64,000 nt of DNA from Streptomyces echinatus. GTDB taxonomy: Bacteria; Actinomycetota; Actinomycetes; Streptomycetales; Streptomycetaceae. Location of the stretch: NCBI RefSeq assembly GCF_014203595.1, contig NZ_JACHJK010000004.1, positions 124,001 through 188,000 on the forward strand. The letters are read 5' to 3'. A program made the translations under genes and the position numbers. The notes under the pieces were generated by a model that did no database searches, was not told the DNA's origin, and worked only from the letters and a program-made list of their open reading frames with translations. Shown piece by piece: positions 19,741-28,618 of this stretch. Numbering within the stretch: position 1 is the stretch's first letter; each line of letters begins with the position of its first letter.

Positions 19741-20940
19741 GTGATCCGACCGGTTGCAGTCATCGGGGCCGGGCCGTTCGGCCTGTCCACCGCCGCCCAT
19801 CTGCGGGCGCGCGGCATCCCCGTCCGCGTCTTCGGCGACCCCATGGTGAGCTGGCGCGACCACATGCCCGAGGGCATGCTCCTCAAGTCCACGCCCGTCG
19901 CGTCCAGCCTCGACTGCCCCCAGCCCGGCCACACCCTCGCGGACTACTGCGACGCCGTCGGGATCCGCCGACTGGTGACCGACGAGGACATCATCCCGGT
20001 GGACACCTTCATCGCCTACGGGGAGTGGTTCCAGCGGAAGCTGGTCCCCGAGCTGGAGCGGGTGCGGGTCGTCTCCGTCGACCGCGACGCCGGCGGCTTC
20101 GCACTGAAGCTGGACTCCGGGGAGTCGTTCACCGCGCGCGCGGTCGTCGTCGCCACCGGCCTGTCCGGCTTCGCCCACCTGCCGGCCGAGCTGGCGCCGG
20201 CGGCGGCCGACGGCCCCGCACCGACGGCACCGGTCTCGCACAGTTCCCAGCACCACGACCTCGGCCGGTTCGCCGGCAAGGAGCTGATCGTCATCGGCGC
20301 CGGACAGTCCGCGCTGGAGACCGCCGCGCTCGCGGCGGAGGCGGGGGCACGCGTGCGCGTGGTGGCGCGCGGGCGGGGCCGGGTCGCCTTCGGCGCCCCG
20401 CCCTGGAAGCAGCCGAGGTTCCGCCCCGAGTCCCCGTTCGGCCGCGCATGGTCGCTGTGGGCGCTCAGCTACTACCCGCACCCATACCGCTTCCTGCCCG
20501 AGGCCACCCGTCACCACCTGGTCCGCCGGGTCCTCGGTCCGCTCGGCGCGTGGTGGCTGCGCGAGCGCTTCGAGAGCGGGGCGCAGGTGCGGGACGTCGA
20601 GCGGGTGGTGGCCGCCGAGGTCCGGGACGGCAGGCCCGTGCTCACCGTCCGCACCCCTACCGGCGCCACCGAGCGCCTCACCGCCGACCACGTCATCGCG
20701 GCCACCGGCTATCGCGTCGACATGGCGGCGATGGACTTCCTCGGCCACGAGCTGCGCACCCGGCTCGCGGTGAGCCGCGGCGCGCCCCGGCTCGGCCCTG
20801 GCTACGTCTCCTCCGTACCCGGCCTGTACTTCACCGGCCTGCCGGCGGCGGCGTCGTACGGCCCGGTGATGCGTTTCGTCTGCGGCACGGAGTTCGCCTC
20901 GCCGCGCCTGGCGAAACACCTGGCCGCGGCCCACGGCTGA
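19741..20940 (+). CDS. FAD/NAD(P)-dependent oxidoreductase, flavin monooxygenase-like
   Basis: A 399-residue two-dinucleotide-fold enzyme. GTG 19741 is preferred over GTG 19711 because GGGGAGGG stands 6 nt upstream. The FAD motif is VAVIGAGPFGLSTAAHL (residues 5-21) and the NAD(P) motif is LIVIGAGQSALETAALA (about 182-198), with ATG-type motif VVVATGLSGFAHLP and VIAATGYRVD near the C-terminus. This order is that of class B flavoprotein monooxygenases and lysine/ornithine N-hydroxylases. Pairing with the ATP-grasp ligase upstream suggests a shared small pathway, possibly activation and hydroxylation of an amino acid, which is inference only. Confidence 0.85.
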   Translation: MIRPVAVIGAGPFGLSTAAHLRARGIPVRVFGDPMVSWRDHMPEGMLLKSTPVASSLDCPQPGHTLADYCDAVGIRRLVTDEDIIPVDTFIAYGEWFQRKLVPELERVRVVSVDRDAGGFALKLDSGESFTARAVVVATGLSGFAHLPAELAPAAADGPAPTAPVSHSSQHHDLGRFAGKELIVIGAGQSALETAALAAEAGARVRVVARGRGRVAFGAPPWKQPRFRPESPFGRAWSLWALSYYPHPYRFLPEATRHHLVRRVLGPLGAWWLRERFESGAQVRDVERVVAAEVRDGRPVLTVRTPTGATERLTADHVIAATGYRVDMAAMDFLGHELRTRLAVSRGAPRLGPGYVSSVPGLYFTGLPAAASYGPVMRFVCGTEFASPRLAKHLAAAHG

Positions 20941-21071
20941 GCAAGAGCCCGCCTCGGTCCTCACCGGTGCCGTCATCAGGGCTCTCGCGGGCGGCACTTG
21001 GGACAGACCAGCACGTAAGTACGTGGATCCATAGGTGAGTCGGTGGGGCGGGTTGTCCGTATTCTCTGATC

Positions 21072-21884
21072 ATGGACCCCATCCCGGCCTACGCACTGAT
21101 CGCCACCGACCTGGACGGGACGCTGCTGCGCGGCGACGACACCGTCTCCGACCGGTCACTCGCCGCACTCGCGCGGGTGGCGCGGGCGGGCGCCCGGCAT
21201 CTGGTGGTGACGGGCCGGCCGGCGCCTCGGGTGCGGCCCCTGCTCGCGGACCTCGGAAGCACCGGGCTCGCGGTGTGCGGGCAGGGAGCACAGGTCTACA
21301 ACGCCGGGACCGGCCGTCTGCTGTGGTCGGTCCGGCTGGACCGGGAACTGGCGGAGACCGCGCTCGGCAAGATCGAGGCGGAGGTGGGACAGGTCTACGC
21401 GGCGGTCGACCAGGACGGCGTCGACGGGCTCATGCTCATCGAGCCCGGCTACCGGATGCCGCACCCGACGCTGCCCGCGGTGCGGGTCGGCCGGCGGGAC
21501 GACCTCTGGTGCGAACCCATCAGCAAGGTGCTGCTGCGGCACGCCACCCTGTCCGACGACGCGTTGGCGGCCGTGGCGCGCGCGGCGGTGGGCTCGCTGG
21601 CCACGGTCACCATGTCGGGGCCGGGCACCGTGGAGCTCCAGCCGAGCGGGGTGACGAAGGCGACCGGGCTGGCGCTGGCCGCCGACCGGCTCGGGATCGG
21701 CGCCGAGCGGGCCCTCGCCTTCGGCGACATGCCCAATGACATCCCGATGTTCCACTGGGCCGGGCGCGGTGTCGCCATGGCCGACGCACATCCCGAACTC
21801 AAGGCGGTGGCCGACGAGATCACTGTGTCGAACGAGGACGACGGCGTCGCCGTCGTCCTCGAAGGACTCTTCCCGACCGACTGA
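21072..21884 (+). CDS. HAD-superfamily hydrolase, Cof-type (HAD-IIB)
   Basis: A 270-residue phosphatase of the Cof/HAD-IIB group. Motif I is ATDLDGTLLRGDD (Asp nucleophile residue 13, acid/base Asp 15), motif II is the Thr of VVTGRPAP, motif III is the Lys in GVTKATGLALAAD, and motif IV is FGDMPNDIPMF. The C2 cap lies between motifs II and III. Substrates of this group are mostly sugar phosphates and nucleotides and cannot be predicted here. It is monocistronic; the following gene is on the other strand. Confidence 0.92.
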   Translation: MDPIPAYALIATDLDGTLLRGDDTVSDRSLAALARVARAGARHLVVTGRPAPRVRPLLADLGSTGLAVCGQGAQVYNAGTGRLLWSVRLDRELAETALGKIEAEVGQVYAAVDQDGVDGLMLIEPGYRMPHPTLPAVRVGRRDDLWCEPISKVLLRHATLSDDALAAVARAAVGSLATVTMSGPGTVELQPSGVTKATGLALAADRLGIGAERALAFGDMPNDIPMFHWAGRGVAMADAHPELKAVADEITVSNEDDGVAVVLEGLFPTD

Positions 21885-21960
21885 CCGGCCCATCAGCAGG
21901 CGCCGGCCGGCCGGTGCGGCCGCGTGGGTGCCGCCGTGCGCCCGTCCGGCCCGGCGGCTG

Positions 21961-22446
21961 TCAGTACGCGCCGAACACGTTGTCGATCGACCCGTACCGC
22001 GCGGCCGCGTAGTTGCAGGCGGCGGTGATGTTCGCGACCGGGTCGTAGATGTCGAACGACGTTCCGGCGACGTGGTACGTGTTGAACGTCGGGTCGATGA
22101 CCTGGAGCAGGCCCTTGGAGGGGATGCCCTTGGCGGCGTTGGAGTCCCAGAGGTTGATGGCGGACGGGTTGCCCGAGGACTCGCGGATGATGTTGCGGTG
22201 GATGCCGTTGTAGGTGCCCGGGATGTGCTTCTCGGCCATGATCGCGAGGGACTCGCGGATCCATCCGTCGAGGTTGTTCGGGTAACCGGCGAGGGTGGTG
22301 GACGGCGTGGAGGTGCCGGTGGCGGCGGAGGCGCCGGTGGCGCCGATGAGCGGCAGGGCGATGACGGCGGCGCCGGTGCCGGCGGCGACGAGGGCACGGA
22401 CGAGGCGGCTGTTGCGGGTGCGGCGGGGCTGAGCGGCAGCAGACAT
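21961..22446 (-). CDS. Secreted transglycosylase-like (SLT/lysozyme-fold) protein
   Basis: A 161-residue exported protein from ATG 22446. The signal peptide has an Arg-rich start, a hydrophobic core (LVRALVAAGTGAAVIALPL) and a cleavage site after TGASA-AT. The mature part reads RESLAIMAEKHIP, then NIIRESSGNPSAINLWDSNAAKGIPSKGLLQVIDPTF, which holds the SLT catalytic Glu (RESSGNP) and the GLLQ motif, and ends CNYAAARYGSIDNVFGAY. This matches short actinobacterial muralytic transglycosylase-fold proteins. It lies behind a c-di-AMP riboswitch, as do many Streptomyces cell-wall hydrolases, which supports a role in wall remodelling. Confidence 0.9.
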   Translation of the reverse strand: MSAAAQPRRTRNSRLVRALVAAGTGAAVIALPLIGATGASAATGTSTPSTTLAGYPNNLDGWIRESLAIMAEKHIPGTYNGIHRNIIRESSGNPSAINLWDSNAAKGIPSKGLLQVIDPTFNTYHVAGTSFDIYDPVANITAACNYAAARYGSIDNVFGAY

Positions 22447-22461
22447 GGGGAAGTTCCTCTC

Positions 22462-22604
22462 CGGCGCCTGCGAGGTGAGCTGTCGGGTTCGGGCGGGGAG
22501 GTGCCCGGCCGTGCCCTGGGGGGACACGACTTCACCCCGAGCCGTTCCGTGCGGCGAATGCCGACCGGCCCGGCGACTTACCTGGGGGTCCCCCGCTCCT
22601 GCCG
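22462..22604 (-). promoter_or_regulatory. c-di-AMP (ydaO/yuaA-type) riboswitch leader
   Basis: On the minus strand the leader of the transglycosylase-like gene carries the conserved ydaO blocks in order: ggcaggagcgggggaccc, then aggtaagtcgccggg, then ctcggggtgaagtc, then cccgaacccgacagctcacc followed by tcgcaggcgccgg near the 3' end. The start codon lies about 16 nt further on. In actinomycetes this class turns off cell-wall hydrolase genes when c-di-AMP is high. Identification is by motif recall, not a covariance model. Confidence 0.8.
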
Positions 22605-23216
22605 TACGAATGAGTTCGTCGATGGGTATACGGGCGGCGGCAGGATTAGGCGTCCGCCCGACGGCCCGGAACGTATGCGAGAGCACATGTCGGGAACAAG
22701 TACCGGATTCATACAAGGTGCGATTTGACCTTGATCGTCGCTGTATGAGGTGCTTGATCCTTTGCGATCGCCAACCCTCAACTCGCCGACGGGGCAAGGG
22801 GTCGGAGGGTCCGGGGGGCAGGGGCGGGTCTGTCGGGCGCGTGACCCAACTCACGAAATAGCAAAATACTTCAATTCAGACATGGGGGATTAGTGGGATT
22901 CGGGCCCGAAGTCTGAGTGGTGGTGGAATCCGATATGCGGTGCGCGTCGTTGGCGTAGTGCCGACGAGGGAGAACTGGGGGGAGGAAGGGTGCGAAGAGG
23001 TTGCGACACAGTGTCCGGATTACTGTTAAGTCAGTAAATGTCCGTTCTTACCGTGCGATCAAAACCATGCCGGTCGTGATCCGATACCGCCCAGGCTGGA
23101 CCGGTGGGCGCTATCGGTGATCGAAACAGGACCGGATACGCTGACTTGAGTGATGGCAGCGACCTATCGACAAACCGTGTAATCGCCAGCAGACACCAGC
23201 AGACAGGAGACCCCTC
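22605..23216. other. Divergent intergenic region upstream of the riboswitch and the polyprenyl synthase
   Basis: About 600 bp with lower GC than its surroundings. An AT-rich patch around 22852-22880 (cacgaaatagcaaaatactt) stands out. It must hold the minus-strand promoter for the riboswitch transcript and the plus-strand promoter of the polyprenyl synthase. I see no open frame with family resemblance and no confident -35/-10 pair. Confidence 0.6.
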
Positions 23217-24227
23217 GTGACCGTCGTCGGGCCGTTCGGGCTGAGCGTGCGGGACCAGGCTCTGGAAGCCGATGTCCAGGCCGGATTGGCGGCTGTCGAG
23301 GAAGGCTTGCTCGATGCCACCAAGAGCGAGGTCCCGTTCATCACGGAAGCCGCGCAGCACCTCGTGCGGGCCGGCGGCAAACGATTCCGGCCACTGCTCG
23401 TGATGCTCGCGGCCCAGTTCGGCGACCCGTACGCGCCGGGTGTCGTGCCGTCGGCCGTGGTCGTGGAGCTGACCCACCTGGCCACGCTGTACCACGACGA
23501 CGTCATGGACGAGGCGGCCGTCCGCCGCGGCGTGGACAGCGCCAACACGCGCTGGGGCAACTCCGTCGCGGTCCTCACCGGCGACTTCCTCTTCGCCCGC
23601 GCCTCCCAGATCCTCGCCGACCTCGGGCCCGAGGCGGTACGCGTGCAGGCCCTGGCGTTCGAACGGCTGGTCACCGGTCAGATCCTGGAGACCGCGGGTC
23701 CCTCGGACGGGCGCGACCCGGTCGAGCACTACCTGGACGTGCTCGCCGGCAAGACGGGCTCCCTGGTGGCGGTGTCGTGCCGGTTCGGCGCGATGATGTC
23801 CGGCGCCGACGAGACGGTCGTCGACGTGCTCACCCAGTACGGCGAACGGCTCGGGGTCGCCTTCCAGCTCGCGGACGACGTCCTGGACATCGCCTCCGAC
23901 TCCCACGAGTCGGGCAAGACCCCGGGCACCGACCTGCGCGAGGGCATCCCGACCCTCCCCGTGCTGCGGCTGCGCGAGCGGGCCGCCAAGCTGGGGCTGG
24001 CCGAGGACACCGCGCTGTGCGAGCTGCTCGCCTCCGACCTCAGCGACGACACCCGGCTCGCCGAGGCGCTGGCCGCCCTGCGCGAGCACCCGGCGCTGGA
24101 GCAGGCCCGCCGCGACACGGTCCGGTACGCCGAGGAGGCGCGGGCCGCGCTGGTCCCGCTACGCGAGTGCGACGCCAAGGCCGCGCTGATGGAGCTGTGC
24201 GACGCGGTGGTGCACCGCGCCGGCTGA
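23217..24227 (+). CDS. Polyprenyl diphosphate synthase (trans, long chain)
   Basis: A 336-residue trans-prenyltransferase that elongates IPP to a long polyprenyl diphosphate, probably for the menaquinone side chain. GTG start with GGAG 8 nt upstream. First aspartate-rich motif LYHDDVMDEAAVRRG (about residues 91-105), GGKRFRPLL before it, second aspartate motif FQLADDVLDIASD (about 218-230), and the KTPGTDLREGIPTLP loop. The bulky Met/Ala residues before the first motif fit a long-chain enzyme, but chain length cannot be set by eye. Confidence 0.93.
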   Translation: MTVVGPFGLSVRDQALEADVQAGLAAVEEGLLDATKSEVPFITEAAQHLVRAGGKRFRPLLVMLAAQFGDPYAPGVVPSAVVVELTHLATLYHDDVMDEAAVRRGVDSANTRWGNSVAVLTGDFLFARASQILADLGPEAVRVQALAFERLVTGQILETAGPSDGRDPVEHYLDVLAGKTGSLVAVSCRFGAMMSGADETVVDVLTQYGERLGVAFQLADDVLDIASDSHESGKTPGTDLREGIPTLPVLRLRERAAKLGLAEDTALCELLASDLSDDTRLAEALAALREHPALEQARRDTVRYAEEARAALVPLRECDAKAALMELCDAVVHRAG

Positions 24228-24632
24228 CCCGGCCGAAAGCCCCGCCGGACCGCCACGCGACACCCCGCCGGGCTGCCACGGAACGCCCGGCCGGACCCGC
24301 ACGCGACACGCCGCCGAGCTGCCACGGAACACCCTCGGCGGCCCTGACCGCACCCCTCCCGCACCCCCGCCGGGCCCCGAGCGCACCCCCGCCGCACACC
24401 CGTATGGGCGGCATCGGCCCGTACGACCCCTACGGGTCGGGGGAGATGTCGCCGTCGCGTGTCATACCGCAGGCGTACGCGGAGTTGCCTCCGAGGGCTG
24501 ACGCTTCCTCACGGCCGATTTGGTCATATGGAAACCACGGAAATCACCACTCCTCACCGATTCGGGTGAGAATGGCGGCTCAGGTGGACCAGCGTGAGGA
24601 CAGCCGCCGCCGACGACGGAGGTAAGGCACAC
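24228..24632. other. Intergenic region with two imperfect 46-bp tandem repeats
   Basis: A 405-bp gap. Positions 24247-24292 and 24293-24338 form a tandem duplication with a few mismatches, both containing gctgccacggaac. It continues into a proline-codon-like CCC-rich tract. Closer to the next gene a short dyad (ctcacc-gattcg-ggtgag, 24574-24591) and a lower-GC stretch (24520-24550) look like the promoter zone. No gene is recognisable. Confidence 0.6.
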
Positions 24633-25832
24633 ATGGCACCGTACGAATCCGACGACGCAGTGGGCGCCGCGCGGGACGAGGAACCGCGCTCCGGCCGGCG
24701 CAAGGCCGCCCGGTACGCCGTACCGGTCGCGGTGGTGGGGGTGGCGGCGGCCACGATCGGGCTCGTCCCGGCGCTCGCCGACTCCGGCGACCCCGACCTG
24801 CCGAAGATCAGCGCACAGCAGCTCATCGAGAAGATGGCCAAGTCGGACGTGCAGCAGCTGTCCGGCACCGTGAAGATCAGCACCGACCTCGGCCTGCCCG
24901 ACCTCGGCGGTCTGGAGGACGGCCTGGTCTCCGGGGCGGGCCGGGGCCCGGACGACGGCTCCTCCGCCGACCCGCAGGCCAAGCTGACCGAGCTGGCGTC
25001 CGGTACGCACACCCTGCGTGTCGCCGCCGACGGCCCCGACCGGCAGAAACTGTCGCTCCTGGAGAGCGGCGCCGAGTACAGCCTGATCCACGACGGCAAG
25101 GACGTCTGGGGCTACGACAGCAAGAGCAACGAGGTCTACCACTCCACCGCGGCCGGCTCCGGCAAGCAGCGCGAGGCCGAGCCGCCGGCGACCCCCAAGG
25201 ACTTCGCCGACGAGGCACTGAAGGCGGTGGACGACACCACGTCCGTCACCGTCGACGGCACCGCGCAGGTCGCCGGACGCGACGCCTACAAGCTGCTGAT
25301 CCAGCCCAGGCAGTCCGGCAGCACGGTCGGCGCGATCAGCATCGCCGTGGACGCGAAGACGGGCCTGCCGCTGAAGTTCACGCTGACCCCGAAGAGCGGC
25401 GGCGCCGCCGTGGTCGACGCGGGCTTCACCCAGGTCTCCTTCGCCCGGCCGGCCGCCTCCACCTTCGACTTCACCCCGCCCAAGGGCGCGAAGGTCACCG
25501 AGGAGAAGGACGCCGCCGAGGCGCCGGGGCACGCCCCGAAGCACGGCGAGGGCTTCGCCGGGGGCCTGAAGGGGATGAACGTCCTCGGTGAGGGCTGGAC
25601 GTCCGTCGCCACGTTCGACACCGGCGCCAAGGGCGGACTGCCGACCGGCTCCGAGGGCGGTGACCTGGGCGGCTTCCTCGGCTCGCTCGGTGACCAGGTC
25701 TCCGGAAAGTTCGGCAAGGGCACGGTCTTCTCCACCCGCCTGGTCAACGCCCTGATCACCGACGACGGCAAGGTGTACGCCGGCGCGGTCACCAAGGACG
25801 CCCTGGTGAAGGCGGCCGACGCGGGGAAGTGA
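24633..25832 (+). CDS. LolA-like exported lipoprotein-carrier-fold protein (DUF2092 type)
   Basis: A 399-residue protein. ATG 24633 has GGAGG 10 nt upstream. An N-terminal membrane anchor/signal (VPVAVVGVAAATIGLVPALADS, about residues 31-52) is followed by a LolA/LppX-type domain: ISAQQLIEKMAKSDVQQLSGTVKI, DGPDRQKLSLLESGAEYSLIHDGKDVWGYD, and VAGRDAYKLLIQPR with VDAKTGLPLKFTL. This fold binds hydrophobic acyl chains in other proteins. The C-terminal part adds a Gly-rich linker (about 315-360) and FSTRLVNALITDDGKVYAGAVT. It probably stays outside the membrane. It is upstream of an ABC-2 exporter pair in the same orientation with a 70-bp gap. Confidence 0.8.
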   Translation: MAPYESDDAVGAARDEEPRSGRRKAARYAVPVAVVGVAAATIGLVPALADSGDPDLPKISAQQLIEKMAKSDVQQLSGTVKISTDLGLPDLGGLEDGLVSGAGRGPDDGSSADPQAKLTELASGTHTLRVAADGPDRQKLSLLESGAEYSLIHDGKDVWGYDSKSNEVYHSTAAGSGKQREAEPPATPKDFADEALKAVDDTTSVTVDGTAQVAGRDAYKLLIQPRQSGSTVGAISIAVDAKTGLPLKFTLTPKSGGAAVVDAGFTQVSFARPAASTFDFTPPKGAKVTEEKDAAEAPGHAPKHGEGFAGGLKGMNVLGEGWTSVATFDTGAKGGLPTGSEGGDLGGFLGSLGDQVSGKFGKGTVFSTRLVNALITDDGKVYAGAVTKDALVKAADAGK

Positions 25833-25902
25833 CCGGCACCGGGAACTACGCGGCGTAACCGGGCGTTGACCCTTCGGGGCACGGCGAATCGAGGGGGAGC
25901 CG

Positions 25903-26949
25903 ATGGACGAACCGTCCACCGCGGAGCGTGATCCGGACGGCGCACCCGCGCGCGCCCCGGACGGTGCGCCGGAGCGTGACGGCGTCGGCGCGCCGGAGGG
26001 GGATCCGGCGGAGACGCGGCCGGGTGTGATCGTCACACGCGGCCTCACCAAGCGCTACCGCGGCGGACAGCTCGCCGTGGACGGTCTCGACCTGACCGTC
26101 CCGGCGGGCAGCGTCTTCGGCTTCCTCGGCCCCAACGGCTCCGGGAAGACGACCACCATCCGCATGCTGATGGGCCTGATCGAGCCGACCGCGGGCACGG
26201 TCCGGGTGCTCGGCCGGCCCATGCCCCGGGCGGCCCGTACGGTCCTTCCGCAGGTCGGCGCGCTCATCGAGGGCCCCGCCCTCTACGGCTTCCTCTCCGG
26301 CCGGGACAATCTGCTGCGCTACGACGCCGCCGACCCGACCGCCGACCCGCGCACCCGGCGAGCCCGGGTCGCCGCGGCACTGGACCGGGTCGGTCTCGCC
26401 GCTGCCGCGGCGAAGAAGGCCAGGGCGTACTCGCTCGGCATGAAGCAGCGCCTCGGCCTGGCCGCCGCGCTGCTCCAGCCGCGCAGGCTGCTCGTCCTGG
26501 ACGAGCCCACCAACGGCCTGGATCCGCAGGGCATGCGCGAGATCCGCACCCTGGTCAGGGAACTGGCCGCCGACGGTACGACCGTCTTCCTCTCCTCCCA
26601 CCTCCTCGACGAGATCGAGCAGGTGTGCACCCATGCGGCGGTCATGGCGCAGGGCCGGCTCGTCGTCCAGGGGCCGGTGGCCGACCTGGCGGCCGGGGCG
26701 CGCGGCCTGCTGGTGGTGACCACCCCGGACGCGGCCGACGCGGCCCGCGTGCTGAAGGAGCTGGGCGTCGCGGACGTGACCGCCGACGGCGACCGGGTCA
26801 CCGGCGAACCGCCCGAACGGGACCTCGCCGAGGTGACCGCGGCCCTGGTCGCCGAGGGCGTCCGCGTCCGGGGCCTCACCGTCGAACGCGCCTCGCTGGA
26901 GGACGCGTTCGTGGCACTGACCGGGGAGGGGTTCGATGTCGCGGGCTGA
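25903..26949 (+). CDS. ABC-2 type exporter ATP-binding protein
   Basis: A 348-residue ATPase. The first 40 residues are a low-complexity Pro/Ala/Asp leader (APARAPDGAPERDG). Then GLTKRYRGGQLAVDGLDLTV, Walker A FLGPNGSGKTTTIRML (about residues 74-89), signature YSLGMKQRLGLAAAL, Walker B LLVLDEPTNGLDPQG and switch SSHLLDE. The C-terminal domain ends SLEDAFVALTGEG, characteristic of DrrA/CcmA-like exporters. GGGGAG lies 4 nt before the ATG. The 3' end overlaps the permease start by 14 bp. Confidence 0.94.
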   Translation: MDEPSTAERDPDGAPARAPDGAPERDGVGAPEGDPAETRPGVIVTRGLTKRYRGGQLAVDGLDLTVPAGSVFGFLGPNGSGKTTTIRMLMGLIEPTAGTVRVLGRPMPRAARTVLPQVGALIEGPALYGFLSGRDNLLRYDAADPTADPRTRRARVAAALDRVGLAAAAAKKARAYSLGMKQRLGLAAALLQPRRLLVLDEPTNGLDPQGMREIRTLVRELAADGTTVFLSSHLLDEIEQVCTHAAVMAQGRLVVQGPVADLAAGARGLLVVTTPDAADAARVLKELGVADVTADGDRVTGEPPERDLAEVTAALVAEGVRVRGLTVERASLEDAFVALTGEGFDVAG

Positions 26950-27826
26950 CCTGCGGTCACGGCCCCCGGCCGCCACACGCCGCCCGAGCCCCCTGTGGGC
27001 CCTCGGGCTGCTGCACAGCGAGCTGGTCACCACCGTCCGCCGCTGGCGCACGCTCGCCCTGCTCGGGGTGCTGGCCGCGGTGCCGGTGCTGGTCGGGATC
27101 GCGGTGCGGATCGAGACCCGGGACGGCGCGCCGGTGGGCGGCGGCAGCGGCGAGGGCCCGGCCTTCATCACGCAGATCACCAACAACGGCCTGTTCCTGG
27201 TGTTCACCGCGCTGGCCGCGACCCTGCCGTTCTTCCTCCCGATGGCTGTCGGCGTCATCGCCGGGGACGCGATCGCCGGAGAGGCGGGCGCGGGCACCCT
27301 GCGCTATCTGCTGGTGGCCCCGGCCGGCCGCACCCGGCTGCTGCTCACCAAGTACGCGACGGTGATGGCCTTCTGCCTGCTGGCCACGCTGGTGGTCACC
27401 GTCTCGGCACTGATCGTCGGCGCACTGCTCTTCCCGCTCGGGGAGCTGACGACGATCTCCGGCACCCGGGTCAGCTTCGCCGAGGGGCTCGGCCGCGCCC
27501 TGCTGATCGCCCTGGTCGTGGCGGCCTCCCTGGTCGGTGTGGCGGCGCTCGGCCTGTTCGTGTCGACCCTCACCAACAGCGGTATCGCGGCGATGGCGAC
27601 CACGGTCGGCCTGCTCATCACCGTGCAGATCGTCGACCAGATACCCCAGCTGCACGTGGTGCAGCCTTACTTGTTCCCGCACTACTGGCTGTCGTTCGCC
27701 GACCTGATGCGCGATCCGGTCTACTGGGACGACCTGATACGGAACCTGGGCCTGCAGGCGCTGTACGCGGGCGTGTTCGGCTCGGCGGCCTGGGCGCGGT
27801 TCACGGCGAAGGACATCAGCGCGTAG
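26936..27826 (+). CDS. ABC-2 type exporter permease
   Basis: A 296-residue membrane protein that pairs with the upstream ATPase. Six hydrophobic helices are visible from about residues 42-62, 85-115, 140-170, 185-210, 220-240 and 270-290, with the inserted TLRYLLVAPAGRTRLLLTKYATV element after the second helix, typical of ABC-2 permeases. Residues 65-90 form a Gly-rich external loop. The substrate is unknown; the LolA-like gene immediately upstream could be its partner. Confidence 0.92.
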   Translation: MSRADLRSRPPAATRRPSPLWALGLLHSELVTTVRRWRTLALLGVLAAVPVLVGIAVRIETRDGAPVGGGSGEGPAFITQITNNGLFLVFTALAATLPFFLPMAVGVIAGDAIAGEAGAGTLRYLLVAPAGRTRLLLTKYATVMAFCLLATLVVTVSALIVGALLFPLGELTTISGTRVSFAEGLGRALLIALVVAASLVGVAALGLFVSTLTNSGIAAMATTVGLLITVQIVDQIPQLHVVQPYLFPHYWLSFADLMRDPVYWDDLIRNLGLQALYAGVFGSAAWARFTAKDISA

Positions 27827-27829
27827 CGG

Positions 27830-28423
27830 TCAGGCGCCGGCGGTCTCGTACGGGAAGCGGGCGAGGGGCGCGTCCTGTGCGAAGAACGTCTTCGCGTGGG
27901 CCAGTGCCTCGGTGTCCTCCAGCACGTCGCCGGGCTTGCTGCCGCTGCCCAGCAGGACCCCGCCGAACCGCATGCCCAGGTAGGCGGCCGAGTTGTTGAG
28001 GGTGCCCACGTACGGATCGGCGACGGACGGCTCGCTGTCCGCCAGTGCGGCGATGCCCCAGAGGGTGCGGCCGGCCAGGGTCGCCTTGAAGTCGATGCCG
28101 GGAGTGCGCAGCCATCCGGACCAGTGGTCCAGGTAGTTCTTGGTGGGGCCGGACACCGAGTACCAGTACAGCGGCGAGGCGATCACGATGTCGGTGGCCG
28201 TCAGGGTGGCGTCCAGCAGCTCGCCGGCGGGGGTGTCCGACGGCGGCCGTACGTGGTCGCTGTCGTGCCGCAGGTCCACGAAGTCGGGCAGCGGCCGCTC
28301 GGCGAGGCGGATCCAGCGCTGTTCGGTGTCGGCGGGCAGCTGTTCGGCGGCCTTGCGGGCCAGTGACTCGGTGTTGCCCTCGGCGCGGGTGCTGCCCAGG
28401 ACGAAGAGAAAGCGGCGGCTCAC
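27830..28423 (-). CDS. NADPH-dependent FMN reductase / flavodoxin-fold oxidoreductase
   Basis: A 197-residue flavodoxin-fold protein. The FMN phosphate loop is LFVLGSTRAEGNTESLAR (residues 5-22), with ASPLYWYSVSGPTKNYLDHW (about 95-114) contacting the isoalloxazine ring. I choose GTG 28423 (VSRRFLFVLGS), which has GGGGGA a few nt upstream; ATG 28444 lies in the same frame but has no ribosome-binding site. It converges on the ABC permease with 3 bp between stops, and is divergent from the next gene. Confidence 0.85.
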   Translation of the reverse strand: MSRRFLFVLGSTRAEGNTESLARKAAEQLPADTEQRWIRLAERPLPDFVDLRHDSDHVRPPSDTPAGELLDATLTATDIVIASPLYWYSVSGPTKNYLDHWSGWLRTPGIDFKATLAGRTLWGIAALADSEPSVADPYVGTLNNSAAYLGMRFGGVLLGSGSKPGDVLEDTEALAHAKTFFAQDAPLARFPYETAGA

Positions 28424-28618
28424 GGGGTCCCCCAGATACGTCATGCTGTAGCGCGAATAAAGGCGTGTGCATCTTATGCATACGCAAGTAACTTCTGCCA
28501 GGGGCCCGCTGGTGCGAGGCTGTGACGTCGCGGTGACGTGGAAGCCTAGGTGAGCCGACACACTGGTGGGCAGGATGCGTATGACCGGATCGCGACGCCG
28601 GGGGAGTGAGGGACACCG

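Noticed and set aside
24228..24632. The 46-bp tandem repeats considered as a CRISPR or integration feature
   Set aside because: There are only two imperfect adjacent copies without spacers and no cas or integrase genes nearby.
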